Source of the DNA: Streptomyces odontomachi
Lineage (GTDB): Bacteria; Actinomycetota; Actinomycetes; Streptomycetales; Streptomycetaceae
Length of the DNA: 64,000 nt
Reading direction: 5' to 3'
Assembly: GCF_024435355.1 (NCBI RefSeq)
Contig: NZ_JAMJWG010000008.1
Span: 297,613-361,612 of the forward strand
Notes under the pieces: model-generated
Databases searched by the model: none
What the model saw: only the letters and a program-made list of their open reading frames with translations
What the model was told of the DNA's origin: nothing
Part shown: positions 35,638 through 44,044 of the stretch, one piece after another
How positions within the stretch are numbered: the first letter of the stretch is position 1
Layout: each line of letters begins with the position of its first letter
Translations under genes and position numbers: made by a program

Positions 35638-36078
35638 ATGGCCGTTCACCGGATGGACAACGTCGGCATCGTCGTCGACGACCTTGACGCCGCCGTCGCC
35701 TTCTTCACCGAGCTCGGCATGGAGCTGGAAGGCAGGGCGCAGATCGAAGGCCGCTGGGCGGACCGCACCGTCGGACTCGACGGCATCCGCAGCGAGATCG
35801 CGATGATGCGGACCCCGGACGGCCACGGCAAGCTGGAACTGGCCAAGTACCACGCCCCCACGGCGGTCGGCGCCGACTCGGGGGACCCGCCGCCCAACAC
35901 GCTGGGCCTGCACCGCGTCATGTTCGCTGTCGACGACATCGACGACACCATCGCCCGGCTGCGCACCCACGGCGCCGAACTCCTCGGCGACGTGGCCCAG
36001 TACGAGAGCATCTTCCGGCTCTGCTACCTCCGCGGCCCCGCGGGCATCATCGTCGCCCTGGCCGAACAGATCGGCTGA
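35638..36078 (+). CDS. VOC (glyoxalase/bleomycin-resistance) family protein
   Basis: 146-residue vicinal-oxygen-chelate protein made of two beta-alpha-beta-beta-beta modules. Recognisable metal ligands: H in MAVHRMDNVGIVVDD or adjacent, E in GKLELAKY, H in TLGLHRVMFAVDD, and E in a later strand. It could be a lyase, dioxygenase or a binding protein; nothing nearby indicates the substrate. The start is uncertain because GGGAGG is only 1 nt from the chosen ATG, and an ATG at 35626 also exists. Confidence 0.82.
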   Translation: MAVHRMDNVGIVVDDLDAAVAFFTELGMELEGRAQIEGRWADRTVGLDGIRSEIAMMRTPDGHGKLELAKYHAPTAVGADSGDPPPNTLGLHRVMFAVDDIDDTIARLRTHGAELLGDVAQYESIFRLCYLRGPAGIIVALAEQIG

Positions 36079-36157
36079 CGCGAGCCTGACACGAGCCTGC
36101 CGCGGGACGGCGGCCGAAGAATGATCGGCGCGCGCGGGCGACGACCGGCAGCATCGT

Positions 36158-36964
36158 CTAGGACGAAGACGGGGTCTGTGAGGGTGACCGCGGCGCCGGC
36201 AGTGACAACCGGTGCTTGACCAGGTCTTCCAGGTCCGCCCGGTCCAGCGCTGCCCTGTCCGAGCGGATCACGAGGGTCGGGTAGGCCCGGTCGGCCGGGG
36301 TGTCCGGCATGACGAGGGCCACCGGTTCGCTCCAGTGCTTGCAGGACTGGGTGCACTCGAAATACGGCTGCTCGAAGGTGACCACCGTGCCGGAGCCGAT
36401 CGAGAAGCGGTGCGCCTGGGAGAGCTGGTCCTTCGTCAGGTCCGCGGTGGAGTGGAACAGCGGGCGGCGCCCGTTGCCCGACGTGGGCGGGCTGGTCCCG
36501 CAACGCGGCGGGTCCACCTCGAACGTTGCCAGGTAGTCCCCGTTCCGTTCCAGGTTCGCCCAGTCCGCCGGCGAGTTGGCCGGAGACGACTCGTCACAGT
36601 CGGGTGGGGCAGAGGGCCCCGTGGGCGTGGCATCAGGGCTGGTGCTCGGGTCGGATGAGGTGGCTCCCGCCGAGGGGGAGCCGGACGCCGACGCATGCGA
36701 CTGCGAGTGATCCAGCTTCTCGTCCGCCGTCAGGTGCAGCCTGAAGGCCATCACGGGGCTGTCGACCGCGACGTACCGTCCACCGGCCGCATCCGAACCG
36801 GCCGCATCCGAACCGGCCGTACGCGAGCTGGTCGAGCCTCCCGTGCTCCCGCCGCTCGAGCCGGGGCCGTCCGGCGTGCCGGACGACCCGCAGCCGCCCA
36901 CCACCAGCACGGCCATCCCCGCGGCAGCCGTCATCGCCATCCGCCGGAAGCTTCCCATCCCCAT
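36158..36964 (-). CDS. Putative lipoprotein with Ser/Thr/Pro-rich linker
   Basis: 268-residue exported lipoprotein of unknown function. The signal peptide ends at VVGGC (lipobox) about residue 25. The mature N-terminus is a long Gly/Ser/Thr/Ala linker, interrupted by a short folded patch (about 65-90, GRYVAVDSPVMAFRLHLTADE). The C-terminal domain (about 130-255) contains four cysteines (CDESS, CGTS, CTQSCK). I do not recognise the domain. It starts 57 bp after the stop of the membrane-protein gene in the same orientation, so the two form an operon. Confidence 0.7.
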   Translation of the reverse strand: MGMGSFRRMAMTAAAGMAVLVVGGCGSSGTPDGPGSSGGSTGGSTSSRTAGSDAAGSDAAGGRYVAVDSPVMAFRLHLTADEKLDHSQSHASASGSPSAGATSSDPSTSPDATPTGPSAPPDCDESSPANSPADWANLERNGDYLATFEVDPPRCGTSPPTSGNGRRPLFHSTADLTKDQLSQAHRFSIGSGTVVTFEQPYFECTQSCKHWSEPVALVMPDTPADRAYPTLVIRSDRAALDRADLEDLVKHRLSLPAPRSPSQTPSSS

Positions 36965-37020
36965 CCCCGTCCCCCGTCCCCCGTCGGTGCACGCTGCTGC
37001 GCCTTTGGCCTTACGGTGCC

Positions 37021-37548
37021 TCAGAGCCAGTTGACGATCGCGAGGGCGATCAGCGTGGCGACCGCTCCGAGGCCGCCCAGGATCCCGAAGCCCAGGGCGA
37101 CCTTGACGCTGGCGGGCTGCGTCTCGCGCCAGCCCAGCGCGCGTGCCGCGTCCCGGATCAGCCGGTGGCCCTCCGCGGTCGAGAAGGTGTACTGCTCGGT
37201 GCCGTCCATCGTGCGGTACGAAGTCCTGGACAGGCTGCGCCCCATGGCCACCCCCGTCCCCAACCGCACCCCGCCCGGGCCCACCTCGTACTCGACGGTG
37301 TGGACGACATCCGTCAACGTGTAGGTCTTCTTCTCCGGGTGCAGCGCGACGCGGTACGTGTACACCTGGTTGATCCGGCGGCGGGTCAACAGCTCCTGCC
37401 ACTGCGGGACGTCGACGTCCACGATCAGGTCGAATCCCGGCTCCGTCCGGCACAACCGGTAGGGCGTGCCCGCCGCGGCGGCCTGAATACGGGCGTACAA
37501 CGCATCGACCGACCCGTCGGCGCCGCTCGAACCGTTGTCTCCCACCAT
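37021..37548 (-). CDS. Hypothetical tail-anchored membrane protein
   Basis: 175-residue protein. Residues about 1-145 form a soluble alpha/beta domain (PQWQELLTRRRINQVYTYRVALHPEKKTYTLTDVVHTVEYE), and the last 25 residues are a hydrophobic helix that would anchor the C-terminus (GFGILGGLGAVATLIALAIVNWL). It has no signal peptide. It lies directly upstream of the lipoprotein gene, so the two may form a membrane complex with one part on each face. Function unknown. Confidence 0.7.
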   Translation of the reverse strand: MVGDNGSSGADGSVDALYARIQAAAAGTPYRLCRTEPGFDLIVDVDVPQWQELLTRRRINQVYTYRVALHPEKKTYTLTDVVHTVEYEVGPGGVRLGTGVAMGRSLSRTSYRTMDGTEQYTFSTAEGHRLIRDAARALGWRETQPASVKVALGFGILGGLGAVATLIALAIVNWL

Positions 37549-37683
37549 GAGTACGCAGAGTAACAGCGGCCCACGGGAACGCCGTCACCGGGAGGATCTC
37601 CCGCAAGGATCTCTCGCATTGGCCGGTCATTGGCATGGACCTTTCAGTGACCCTCCGCTATCGTTCTCGATCCGAGCGTCATC

Positions 37684-37697
37684 TGAGAGCGCTTTCA
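37684..37697. promoter_or_regulatory. LacI-family-like operator before the protease gene
   Basis: TGAGAGCGCTTTCA is a palindrome with one mismatched pair. It resembles the 14-bp operators of LacI-family regulators (the CebR box, TGGGAGCGCTCCCA, and cre sites). It lies 55 bp upstream of the protease start, where a repressor would act. It overlaps a second imperfect palindrome (37688-37704). Confidence 0.5.
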
Positions 37698-37751
37698 AAA
37701 CGCTCCCCTGTTCCACCCCCACAACGCTGGAACGCAGAAAGGTGACTTACG

Positions 37752-38927
37752 TTGCGACGTAGATCCCTGATAGGTGCAGGCCTGTCCGCCCTCCTTGTGC
37801 TCGGTGGTGTAGCGGTCACCGGGTTGCCGACGGCGTCCGCCGCCCCCGCAGTCCCCACTTCCGCCTCCACCTCCCAGTCCACCTCCGCCTCGGCGCCGGC
37901 GTCCGCCGCCCTGCTCAGCGCGATGCAGAAGGACCTCGGCCTGACGAAGACGCAGGCCGTCGCCCGTCTGACCGCCGAGCACAAGGCCACCGCGATCGAG
38001 GGCAAGGCGCACAAGGCGGCCGGGGCCGCGTACGCCGGTTCCTGGTTCAACCCGGACAGCGGCACCTTGACCGTTGCCGTGGCCGACCGGGACAAGGCCG
38101 CGTCCGTGCGGGCCACCGGGGCGACGGTCCGGCTGGTCGAGCACAGCGCGCGCGAACTCGATGCGGTCAAGCGCAGGATCGACCGGCTGCACGCCCCCGC
38201 GGGCGTGAGCAGCTGGCGGGTCGATCCCCGGACGAACCAGGTCGTGGTCGACGTCGTCGCCGGTCACCAGAGTGACAACGATGTCCGGACGTTCCTGTCG
38301 CAGAGTCGCGCCGCCGGCCCCGTCCACGTGGTGGAGACTGCCGAGGCGCCGCGGACGTTCGCGGCCGGAACCGTGGGCGGAGACCCCTGGTACACCGGCA
38401 ACGTCCGCTGCTCCATCGGCTTCTCCGTGGTCGGCGGCTTCGTGTCGGCCGGCCACTGCGGCCAGGCGGGCCAGTCGGTGAGCGGCTGGGACGGCTCGTA
38501 CATCGGCAACATCCAGGGGTCGACGTTCCCGGGCAACGACTGGTCCTGGGTGAACGTGGGCAGCGGCTGGTGGACGGTCGCCGTCGTGCTCGGCTGGGGA
38601 ACGGTCTCCGACCAGCTGGTCCACGGTTCGGCCGAGGCGCCGATCGGCGCGTCGATCTGCCGTTCCGGATCCACCTCGCACTGGCACTGCGGTGCCGTCC
38701 AGGCGAAGAACGTCACCGTCAACTACAGCCAGGGAGCGGTCTACTCGATGACCCAGACCTCGGTCTGCGCGGAGCCCGGCGACTCGGGCGGCTCCTACAT
38801 CAGCGGTGACCAGGCGCAGGGCGTCACCTCGGGCGGTTCGGGTGACTGCACGAGCGGAGGAACGACCTTCTACCAGCCGATCAACCCGATCCTCAGCCAC
38901 TTCGGTCTGACCCTTCTGACCGCCTGA
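37752..38927 (+). CDS. Secreted chymotrypsin-like serine protease (streptogrisin / alpha-lytic family)
   Basis: 391-residue exported pre-pro-protease with a TTG start and an AAGGTG purine run before it. A Sec signal (about 1-31) is followed by an Ala/Ser/Thr linker and an alpha-lytic type propeptide (about 50-195, beginning LLSAMQKDLGLTKTQAVARL) that acts as a folding chaperone. The catalytic triad is H235 (SAGHCG), D263 (GNDWSW) and S345 (GDSGGS). Paired cysteines fit the two family disulphides. It would hydrolyse extracellular protein; the S1 pocket preference is not deducible here. A LacI-like site upstream suggests sugar- or growth-linked control. Confidence 0.93.
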   Translation: MRRRSLIGAGLSALLVLGGVAVTGLPTASAAPAVPTSASTSQSTSASAPASAALLSAMQKDLGLTKTQAVARLTAEHKATAIEGKAHKAAGAAYAGSWFNPDSGTLTVAVADRDKAASVRATGATVRLVEHSARELDAVKRRIDRLHAPAGVSSWRVDPRTNQVVVDVVAGHQSDNDVRTFLSQSRAAGPVHVVETAEAPRTFAAGTVGGDPWYTGNVRCSIGFSVVGGFVSAGHCGQAGQSVSGWDGSYIGNIQGSTFPGNDWSWVNVGSGWWTVAVVLGWGTVSDQLVHGSAEAPIGASICRSGSTSHWHCGAVQAKNVTVNYSQGAVYSMTQTSVCAEPGDSGGSYISGDQAQGVTSGGSGDCTSGGTTFYQPINPILSHFGLTLLTA

Positions 38928-38937
38928 GGAAACCGGC

Positions 38938-38979
38938 ACCGGCCGCGGCGGGCCGCACCGCACGCCCGCCGCGGCCGGT
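38938..38979. terminator. Strong hairpin between convergent genes
   Basis: ACCGGCCGCGGCGGGC (38938-38953) pairs perfectly with GCCCGCCGCGGCCGGT (38964-38979), a 16-bp stem with a 10-nt loop. It sits just after the protease stop codon and just beyond the convergent membrane-protein stop. Confidence 0.88.
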
Positions 38980-38998
38980 CAGGCCGGCGCCGGCGAAC

Positions 38999-39610
38999 TC
39001 AGGCCCGCAGTCCCTCGCACATCGGCTGGTCCCGATGGGTCGCGATGTCGTGGGAGTCGAGATGGACGAGGAACACGGCGAGCACCAGTGCCACTGCCGC
39101 CAGGCCGGCCAACACCGCGAACGCGCCTGCCAGCCGGCCCTGCCACGTCTCCTTCTCCTGCCCGCCCCGGCCGCACGCACGTGCGTGCCGGCCAAGGACG
39201 GTGTACAGCGCGATGGCCAGGAGTGCGGCCACGAGCCCGCCGTAGCTGGTGGCCCAGATCGTCCACGGCAGCGGTATCCACCGGCAGGCGTGTGACTCGT
39301 GGTGCAGGTGGTCGTCGGAGAGCCTGAGGAACACGGCGCCCAGCACACCCGCCAGGACCACCAGTACCGGCACCGCCAGCGCGGCGTACCGCCAGGCGCG
39401 CGACGGAGGCGCACTCGTGCCGCCGCCGTCGGGGAGTTGGTCGGTGACGGTCTGTTCCAAGGCCGGGGCCAATCGTCGGTGGGGATCCGTGCGGGGTCCG
39501 TCAGCGGGGACCCGCCCGTGGGGACCCGTCTGTGAGGGCCCGTCTGTGAGGGCCCTCCTCTCGCCGTCGTCGATGATGCTCCGGTCAGCTGCCGCACGGG
39601 AACCCTTCAC
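38999..39610 (-). CDS. Hypothetical four-helix membrane protein
   Basis: About 203 residues with a GTG start of moderate certainty. The N-terminal 65 residues are charged and repetitive (partly from 12-18 bp DNA repeats, 39495-39560). Four hydrophobic segments follow (about 72-95, 110-130, 145-165, 170-190), of which the third contains LAGAFAVLAGLAAVALVLAVFLV. A His-rich loop LSDDHLHHESHACRW lies between helices 1 and 2 and could bind a metal. It has no family match that I recognise. It is divergent from the ferritin-like gene with a very short shared upstream region. Confidence 0.65.
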   Translation of the reverse strand: MKGSRAAADRSIIDDGERRALTDGPSQTGPHGRVPADGPRTDPHRRLAPALEQTVTDQLPDGGGTSAPPSRAWRYAALAVPVLVVLAGVLGAVFLRLSDDHLHHESHACRWIPLPWTIWATSYGGLVAALLAIALYTVLGRHARACGRGGQEKETWQGRLAGAFAVLAGLAAVALVLAVFLVHLDSHDIATHRDQPMCEGLRA

Positions 39611-39670
39611 GGCCTCGTGCTCTCTACGGTGTCGACGGTGTCGAGCGTGGCCGCAGGGGTGGGAGGCAGT

Positions 39671-40399
39671 GTGGATGTCAGTGTGAACGGCAGTGTGGAC
39701 GGCAGCGGATACGTCGAGTGGACGCGACGGTTCCGGGTGGAGCGGGAGCGCAGGGCGGACGAGGGCGATCCGCCGTGGGACAAGGGGGCGTCCCTGGACA
39801 CGGTCGTGTGGGCCAGCGTGCAGCGGTTCCAGGTGGGCGAGGACGGGGACGGGGCGCACCTCATCGGCAAGGCGGACGCGGCCGGCGACGGCGACTACGC
39901 CGAGGCGGTGCGGTTGTTCGTGGCCGAGGAGCAGAACCACGCCCGGCTGCTCGGCCGGCTCCTGGCAGCGGGCGACATGCCGACGATCGCCGGGCACTGG
40001 AGCGACAGCGCCTTCGTGTGGTTGCGCCGGCTGCTCGACCTGCGCACGGAGCTGCTGATCCTGATGCTGGCCGAGGTGGTGGCGCTCCGTTACTACCGGG
40101 CGTTGCGGGACGGCAGCGGTGATGCGCTCACCTCGGAGGTGGCGGCCCGGATCCTGGCCGACGAGCAGCGCCATGTGCCCTTCCACTGCGAGCGTCTGCA
40201 CGCGTCCCTGAGCGAACTGCCCCGGCCGCTGCGCCGACCGGTGATGGCCGGCTGGCGCCTGCTGCTGCTCGGCGCCGGCCTCGTCGTCGTCGTGGACCAC
40301 GGCTCGGCCCTACGCCGTCTCGGGGTGCGGCGGCTGCGTTTCGTCGCCGACGTGATGCGCTCGTCCGGCGCGGTGGTCGCGGCGATCCTGGGGGCGTAG
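39671..40399 (+). CDS. Ferritin-like di-iron domain protein
   Basis: 242-residue protein with a four-helix ferritin-like core. I start at GTG 39671, 4 nt after GGGAGG; the open frame runs further upstream into low-complexity Val/Ser/Gly. The di-iron ligands are visible as FVAEEQNHARLL (E, ExxH), LAEVVALRYYRAL and ILADEQRHVPFHCERL (ExxH). The C-terminal 60 residues include a hydrophobic stretch (LLLLGAGLVVVVDHG). Such proteins bind iron or act as oxygen-dependent oxidases; a specific reaction is not deducible. It is convergent with the next lipoprotein gene. Confidence 0.82.
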   Translation: MDVSVNGSVDGSGYVEWTRRFRVERERRADEGDPPWDKGASLDTVVWASVQRFQVGEDGDGAHLIGKADAAGDGDYAEAVRLFVAEEQNHARLLGRLLAAGDMPTIAGHWSDSAFVWLRRLLDLRTELLILMLAEVVALRYYRALRDGSGDALTSEVAARILADEQRHVPFHCERLHASLSELPRPLRRPVMAGWRLLLLGAGLVVVVDHGSALRRLGVRRLRFVADVMRSSGAVVAAILGA

Positions 40400-40503
40400 C
40401 TTCGCTGGCTCCCGGGGCCCCCGTGGCTCCCGGGGCTTCCGTGATTCCTCTGCCGGCGTTCCCCCACCTCGCCCCACTCGTGCCTACTTGTTCCTCCTCG
40501 TTC

Positions 40504-41607
40504 CTACTCGTACATCAGGTACTCCGGCTGGGGCTTGAGGGCCAGCACGTCCTTCGGGGACATCAGGCGGGTGCCGCCCCGGGTGTCCTCGTCATAGAAC
40601 AGCTTGAAGCCGGTGTGCAGGCAGTCGGGCAGGCCACGGACGAGCTGGTGCCAGGTCGCCCGCTTCAGGCCAGGTGAGCCGATGCCGTCCGCGCTCATGA
40701 TGGGGACGACGCCGGGATGCGCCCGCAGGGAGCCCCGGTCGCCGACCACGGACATGGCGACCTGGTGGAAGACCAGCGGCTTCTCGGGCAGGTCGTGGTC
40801 GTCGACGAGGTCCGACAGGTAGTGGGCGACGTCGTTGAGTTCGCCGCCGTCGGTGTGCCCGTAGGTGTTGCCCGGCACCTCGCCAGGGCCCATCTCCCAC
40901 TCCGGGTCGAGCGCCACGCCGACGTCGGCGTGTACGAGCCACTTGTGCAGCGCCTTGACCTCGTCGAGCACGGAGGCCCTGCCGGGCTGGACGTTCAGCA
41001 GGAGCATCGCGTGGTGTTTGCGCGCGAGGTCGTGGAAGCGCTCGATGGTGTCGGACGGCGTCCGCGTGCGGTAGGTGCCGCCCGGGCCCGGGCTGGCGTT
41101 GGCGACCGTGGCGAGCAGTTCGAACACCGGGAGGGGCTCGCGTCCGTCGGCGAACTCGTGGGCCCGCTTCTCTATCTCGTCGGCCCGCTGCTCGAGATCG
41201 CCCGTGCCGAGCCGGCCGAGCGCGCCGGCCCCCGGCAGTCCGCAGTAGCCGAAGAGCCGGTGCACGGGGAACAGCGTGCGCCCGCCGCGCGGCAGTTCCG
41301 GCGGTCGCCTGGTGTGCGTCGGCGACGGGGAGGCGGAGGGCGAGCGAGGGTGTGCGGAGGAACCCGGTCCGGGAGAGTCGCCCGCCTTGGCGCCCGACGA
41401 ACTCGTCTCACCGCCCTTCTCACCGCACCCGGTGAGGAGCAGGCCGGTCGCGCCGAACGTGGCCGGCAGCGCCGCCGCGAGGAGGCTCCGCCGGCTCGGG
41501 GTGAGGCGCCGGTCGTGCCCGGCCGGTGCGTCCGGGGCGGGCCGGCCGCTGCGGGGGCCGGTCGCTTCGTGCCGTCCTGTGGGCTTGCCGCTCGCTGCGT
41601 CAGCCAC
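40504..41607 (-). CDS. Tat-type lipoprotein, predicted TIM-barrel hydrolase-like
   Basis: 367-residue exported lipoprotein. A twin-arginine-like signal (PSRRSLLAAAL) precedes the lipobox LLTGC at about residue 61, followed by a Ser/Pro linker (about 70-105). The mature domain (about 110-365) is all globular: FGYCGLPGAGALGRLG, VFELLATVANASPGP, MLLLNVQPGRASV, VGVALDPEWEMGPGE. The beta-strand spacing and acidic ends suggest a TIM barrel like glycoside hydrolases. The conserved ALDPEWEM could carry a catalytic pair. I do not recognise a named family. Confidence 0.72.
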   Translation of the reverse strand: MADAASGKPTGRHEATGPRSGRPAPDAPAGHDRRLTPSRRSLLAAALPATFGATGLLLTGCGEKGGETSSSGAKAGDSPGPGSSAHPRSPSASPSPTHTRRPPELPRGGRTLFPVHRLFGYCGLPGAGALGRLGTGDLEQRADEIEKRAHEFADGREPLPVFELLATVANASPGPGGTYRTRTPSDTIERFHDLARKHHAMLLLNVQPGRASVLDEVKALHKWLVHADVGVALDPEWEMGPGEVPGNTYGHTDGGELNDVAHYLSDLVDDHDLPEKPLVFHQVAMSVVGDRGSLRAHPGVVPIMSADGIGSPGLKRATWHQLVRGLPDCLHTGFKLFYDEDTRGGTRLMSPKDVLALKPQPEYLMYE

Positions 41608-41924
41608 GTCGCCTCCGTCTGCCGTCGATGCGTTCCTCGATCACTTCCATAGAACTCGGAGCTGCGCTCCAGCGCCGCACCCCGCGCTGCACTCCCGTGC
41701 CGGACTCCCGAGGGAGCGCCCGTGCCGACGCCTCCGTGCTGATGCGTCTCTCCACCCGCTGCCAGGAGAAACGATGTTTAAAGACGACCGGAGAACGGGC
41801 CGCGGCCCGCAAGGTCGAACGCCCTTGCGGTCCTGCCGGCCCCGCTGTCCTCGCCGCTGTCCTCGAACACCGGACCACGCGGAAATGCAGCGCCCGGCGG
41901 CGCCCACCTCGGTAACGTCGCCGG
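41608..41924. other. Divergent upstream region of the lipoprotein and paralogue genes
   Basis: 317 bp shared by two divergent genes. I see no strong palindrome. An AT-rich spot with TTTAAAGACG (41774-41783) lies 145 bp before the paralogue gene and is a possible promoter element. No ORF has convincing codon use. Confidence 0.4.
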
Positions 41925-42644
41925 ATGGGCTTCGGGACCTACGTGCGTCGGGTGCGTGACGAGGGTTTGTCGGCCGCTCAGCGGCACAGGGCGCTGCGGC
42001 ATGCCGTGGGGCAGTACTGCCCGCTCGGGTTCCACGCGACCTACGCCTACCTGGAGGCGACGGCGGATCCGTCCCCGGACTTCTGGAGGGACCCCGCGGC
42101 GCTGGTACGAGCCGTCGACGCGCTGGAGCGGAGCCGGTCGGTCTGGCTCGTGGAACGGGCTGCCTTCGTCGCCGTCCGCCGTGCGGAGAAGGCCGCCGGG
42201 CGGCGCAGCCCTCGGCACGCCGACTCGGCCCGCGTGCACGAACCGCGTTGGCCGGGCACGGAGCCGCCCGCCCGGCTGGGCCTGCTGGCGGCCGTGGCCC
42301 AGCACCACATCCTGCTCAGGTCGCACCGCACTCCTGACGAGACGCTCGTCGGCGCTTCCCTTGACGAGACGCTCGTCGGCGCTTCACGTGACGACACGCT
42401 CGCCGGCGATGGCCGGCTACGCCGGCTCGACGACCTGCGCGCCCGTCTCGACGCCTGTGCCTGCGCGTATCTCACCGACCGCGGTCACCTGGACCACTCG
42501 ACGCGGATCGCGCTGGCCGGCACGGTCCGCGGCATCAGCCGGCTGGTACGACCGGGATACGCGCCGTTGAACGCGTACCTGTTCCCCTGGCTGAGGTTCG
42601 GGCACCTGCTCGCCTACGCCTCCGAGGTGGACGCGGGCGACTGA
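41925..42644 (+). CDS. Intact member of the unknown 28-kb paralogous family
   Basis: 239-residue, mostly helical soluble protein of unknown function; full-length paralogue of the frameshifted gene at 28258-28928. Conserved blocks: MGFGTYVRRVRD, AVGQYCPLGFHATYAYLEA, FWRDPAALVRAVDALERSRSVW, AEKAAGRRSP, PPARLGLLAAVAQHH and LVRPGYAPLNAYLFPWLRFGHLLAYASEV. Residues about 140-165 are a threefold (D)DETLVGAS(L/R) insert encoded by a 27-bp DNA repeat, absent from the paralogue. The gene overlaps the 3' end of the convergent P450 gene by 31 bp. Confidence 0.75.
   Translation: MGFGTYVRRVRDEGLSAAQRHRALRHAVGQYCPLGFHATYAYLEATADPSPDFWRDPAALVRAVDALERSRSVWLVERAAFVAVRRAEKAAGRRSPRHADSARVHEPRWPGTEPPARLGLLAAVAQHHILLRSHRTPDETLVGASLDETLVGASRDDTLAGDGRLRRLDDLRARLDACACAYLTDRGHLDHSTRIALAGTVRGISRLVRPGYAPLNAYLFPWLRFGHLLAYASEVDAGD
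42341..42412. repeat. 27-bp in-frame tandem repeat
   Basis: Three copies of GACGAGACGCTCGTCGGCGC plus TTCNCNT lie inside the gene, the third diverged. Unit length is a multiple of three and each adds nine residues. Confidence 0.8.
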
Positions 42645-44044
42645 GCCGGGCGGCCGGTGCGGCGGTGCAACCGCATGGGCAGGGTGCGCGGGCAGAGCAC
42701 GCTGCGGGGTGCCGCCCGAACCTTTCCCTTCACCGGCACCAGCTCCCAGCGGGCGGCGATGGACGCCAGCGCCAGCACGGCCTCCGTGAGGGCGAAGCCC
42801 TCTCCGAGGCACCGGGTCGAGCCCGACCCGAAGGCCAGGAAACTGCCCCGGGGTACCTGCGTGGCGCCGTCGGCGCCGCGTCGCCACCGGTCGGGCCGGA
42901 ACCGGTCCGCGTCCTGGTGCAGGTCCGACCGGCGGTGCACGACGTACGGGCTGTAGGCGACGATGCTGCCGGCGGGGATGCGCCGCCCGGCCAGCTCGGT
43001 GTCCCGCACCGCCGTGCGGGGCAGCAGCCAGGCCGGCGGCAGCAGGCGCAGCGTCTCGCGGACCACGCGGGTGGTGTGCTCGAGCCGTTGCACGTCGTCC
43101 CAGGTGGCCGTCCGGCCGGCGAGCACGGTGTCCGCCTCGGCATGCAGCCTGGCCCGCTCGTCGGGTGCCCGGGCCAGCAGGTGGAGTGCCCACGCCAGCG
43201 TTGCGGAGGTGGTCTCGGCGCCGGCCAGGACCAGAACGGCGACCTGGTCGTGCAGTTCCTGCTCGGTCAGGGCACGCCCCTCCTCGTCACGCGCGGCGAG
43301 CAGCGCGGAGAGCAGGTCCGAGCCGTCGGTCCCGGCCCGCCGATGCCGGTCGATGATCCGGCTCACCTCGGCCCGCCAGTGCGCGAGGGCGGCGGCGTAC
43401 CGGCGATTGGCGGGCAAGGGCAGTCTGTCCAGGTTCGGGAGCAGCGCACGGGCGTACGAGCCGCGCAGGAAGACGTCGAGGCTGTCCCGGAGCACCCGGG
43501 CGGACGTGGCGTCGAGCCCGTGGGAGAAGAGGGTGCGCACCGCGACCGCGGTGGTCAGCGAGAACATCTCGTCCACCACGTCGACGACGTGTCCGTCCTG
43601 CCAGCCGTCGAGTACCGCGGCGATCTCCTGCCGCATCAACGGCGCGTAGGCGCGCACCCGGTCCTGGCGGAACGCCGGCTGCACCATCGGGCGCTGCCGG
43701 GCGTGGTCCGCGTGCGCACAGGTCGCCAGGCCGTTGCCCATCGCCGCACGGACCCGCTCGTGGAGCGGTCCGACGCGGTCGAAGGTGCGGTCGTCGGCCA
43801 GCACCTGGCGGGCCAACTCGGGGCGGCAGACCACGAAGCCGCGCCGCCGTCCCAGTCGTACCTCGACCAGGTCCCCGTACCGGGGCAGCCCGCCGAGGAA
43901 CGACAGCGGCCGGGCGCACAACTGCGGCAGATGCCCCAGCAGCGGCCAGGCGCCCGGAGCCCGTGCGGCCAGGGCGCCGGCCCGGTCATGGGGGCATTGC
44001 GGGTGGTGCGCAGCAACCGGAGACGTGTCCCCACTCGACGTCAT
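42614..44044 (-). CDS. Cytochrome P450, terpene-oxidase type (CYP170/CYP183-like)
   Basis: 476-residue heme monooxygenase; soluble. I-helix oxygen motif AGAETTSATLAW, ExxR in ETLRLLPP, and the heme loop FGSGSTRCLGEG with axial cysteine C412. The helix-B/C segment AMGNGLATCAHADHARQRPMVQPAFRQDRV and PLPANRRY resemble CYP170A1 (albaflavenone synthase) and PtlI, P450s that oxidise sesquiterpenes, from memory of those sequences. No terpene cyclase or ferredoxin gene is in the window, so it is an orphan and would rely on distant electron donors. The open frame upstream of the chosen ATG is repetitive and non-coding. Confidence 0.88.
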   Translation of the reverse strand: MTSSGDTSPVAAHHPQCPHDRAGALAARAPGAWPLLGHLPQLCARPLSFLGGLPRYGDLVEVRLGRRRGFVVCRPELARQVLADDRTFDRVGPLHERVRAAMGNGLATCAHADHARQRPMVQPAFRQDRVRAYAPLMRQEIAAVLDGWQDGHVVDVVDEMFSLTTAVAVRTLFSHGLDATSARVLRDSLDVFLRGSYARALLPNLDRLPLPANRRYAAALAHWRAEVSRIIDRHRRAGTDGSDLLSALLAARDEEGRALTEQELHDQVAVLVLAGAETTSATLAWALHLLARAPDERARLHAEADTVLAGRTATWDDVQRLEHTTRVVRETLRLLPPAWLLPRTAVRDTELAGRRIPAGSIVAYSPYVVHRRSDLHQDADRFRPDRWRRGADGATQVPRGSFLAFGSGSTRCLGEGFALTEAVLALASIAARWELVPVKGKVRAAPRSVLCPRTLPMRLHRRTGRPAQSPASTSEA

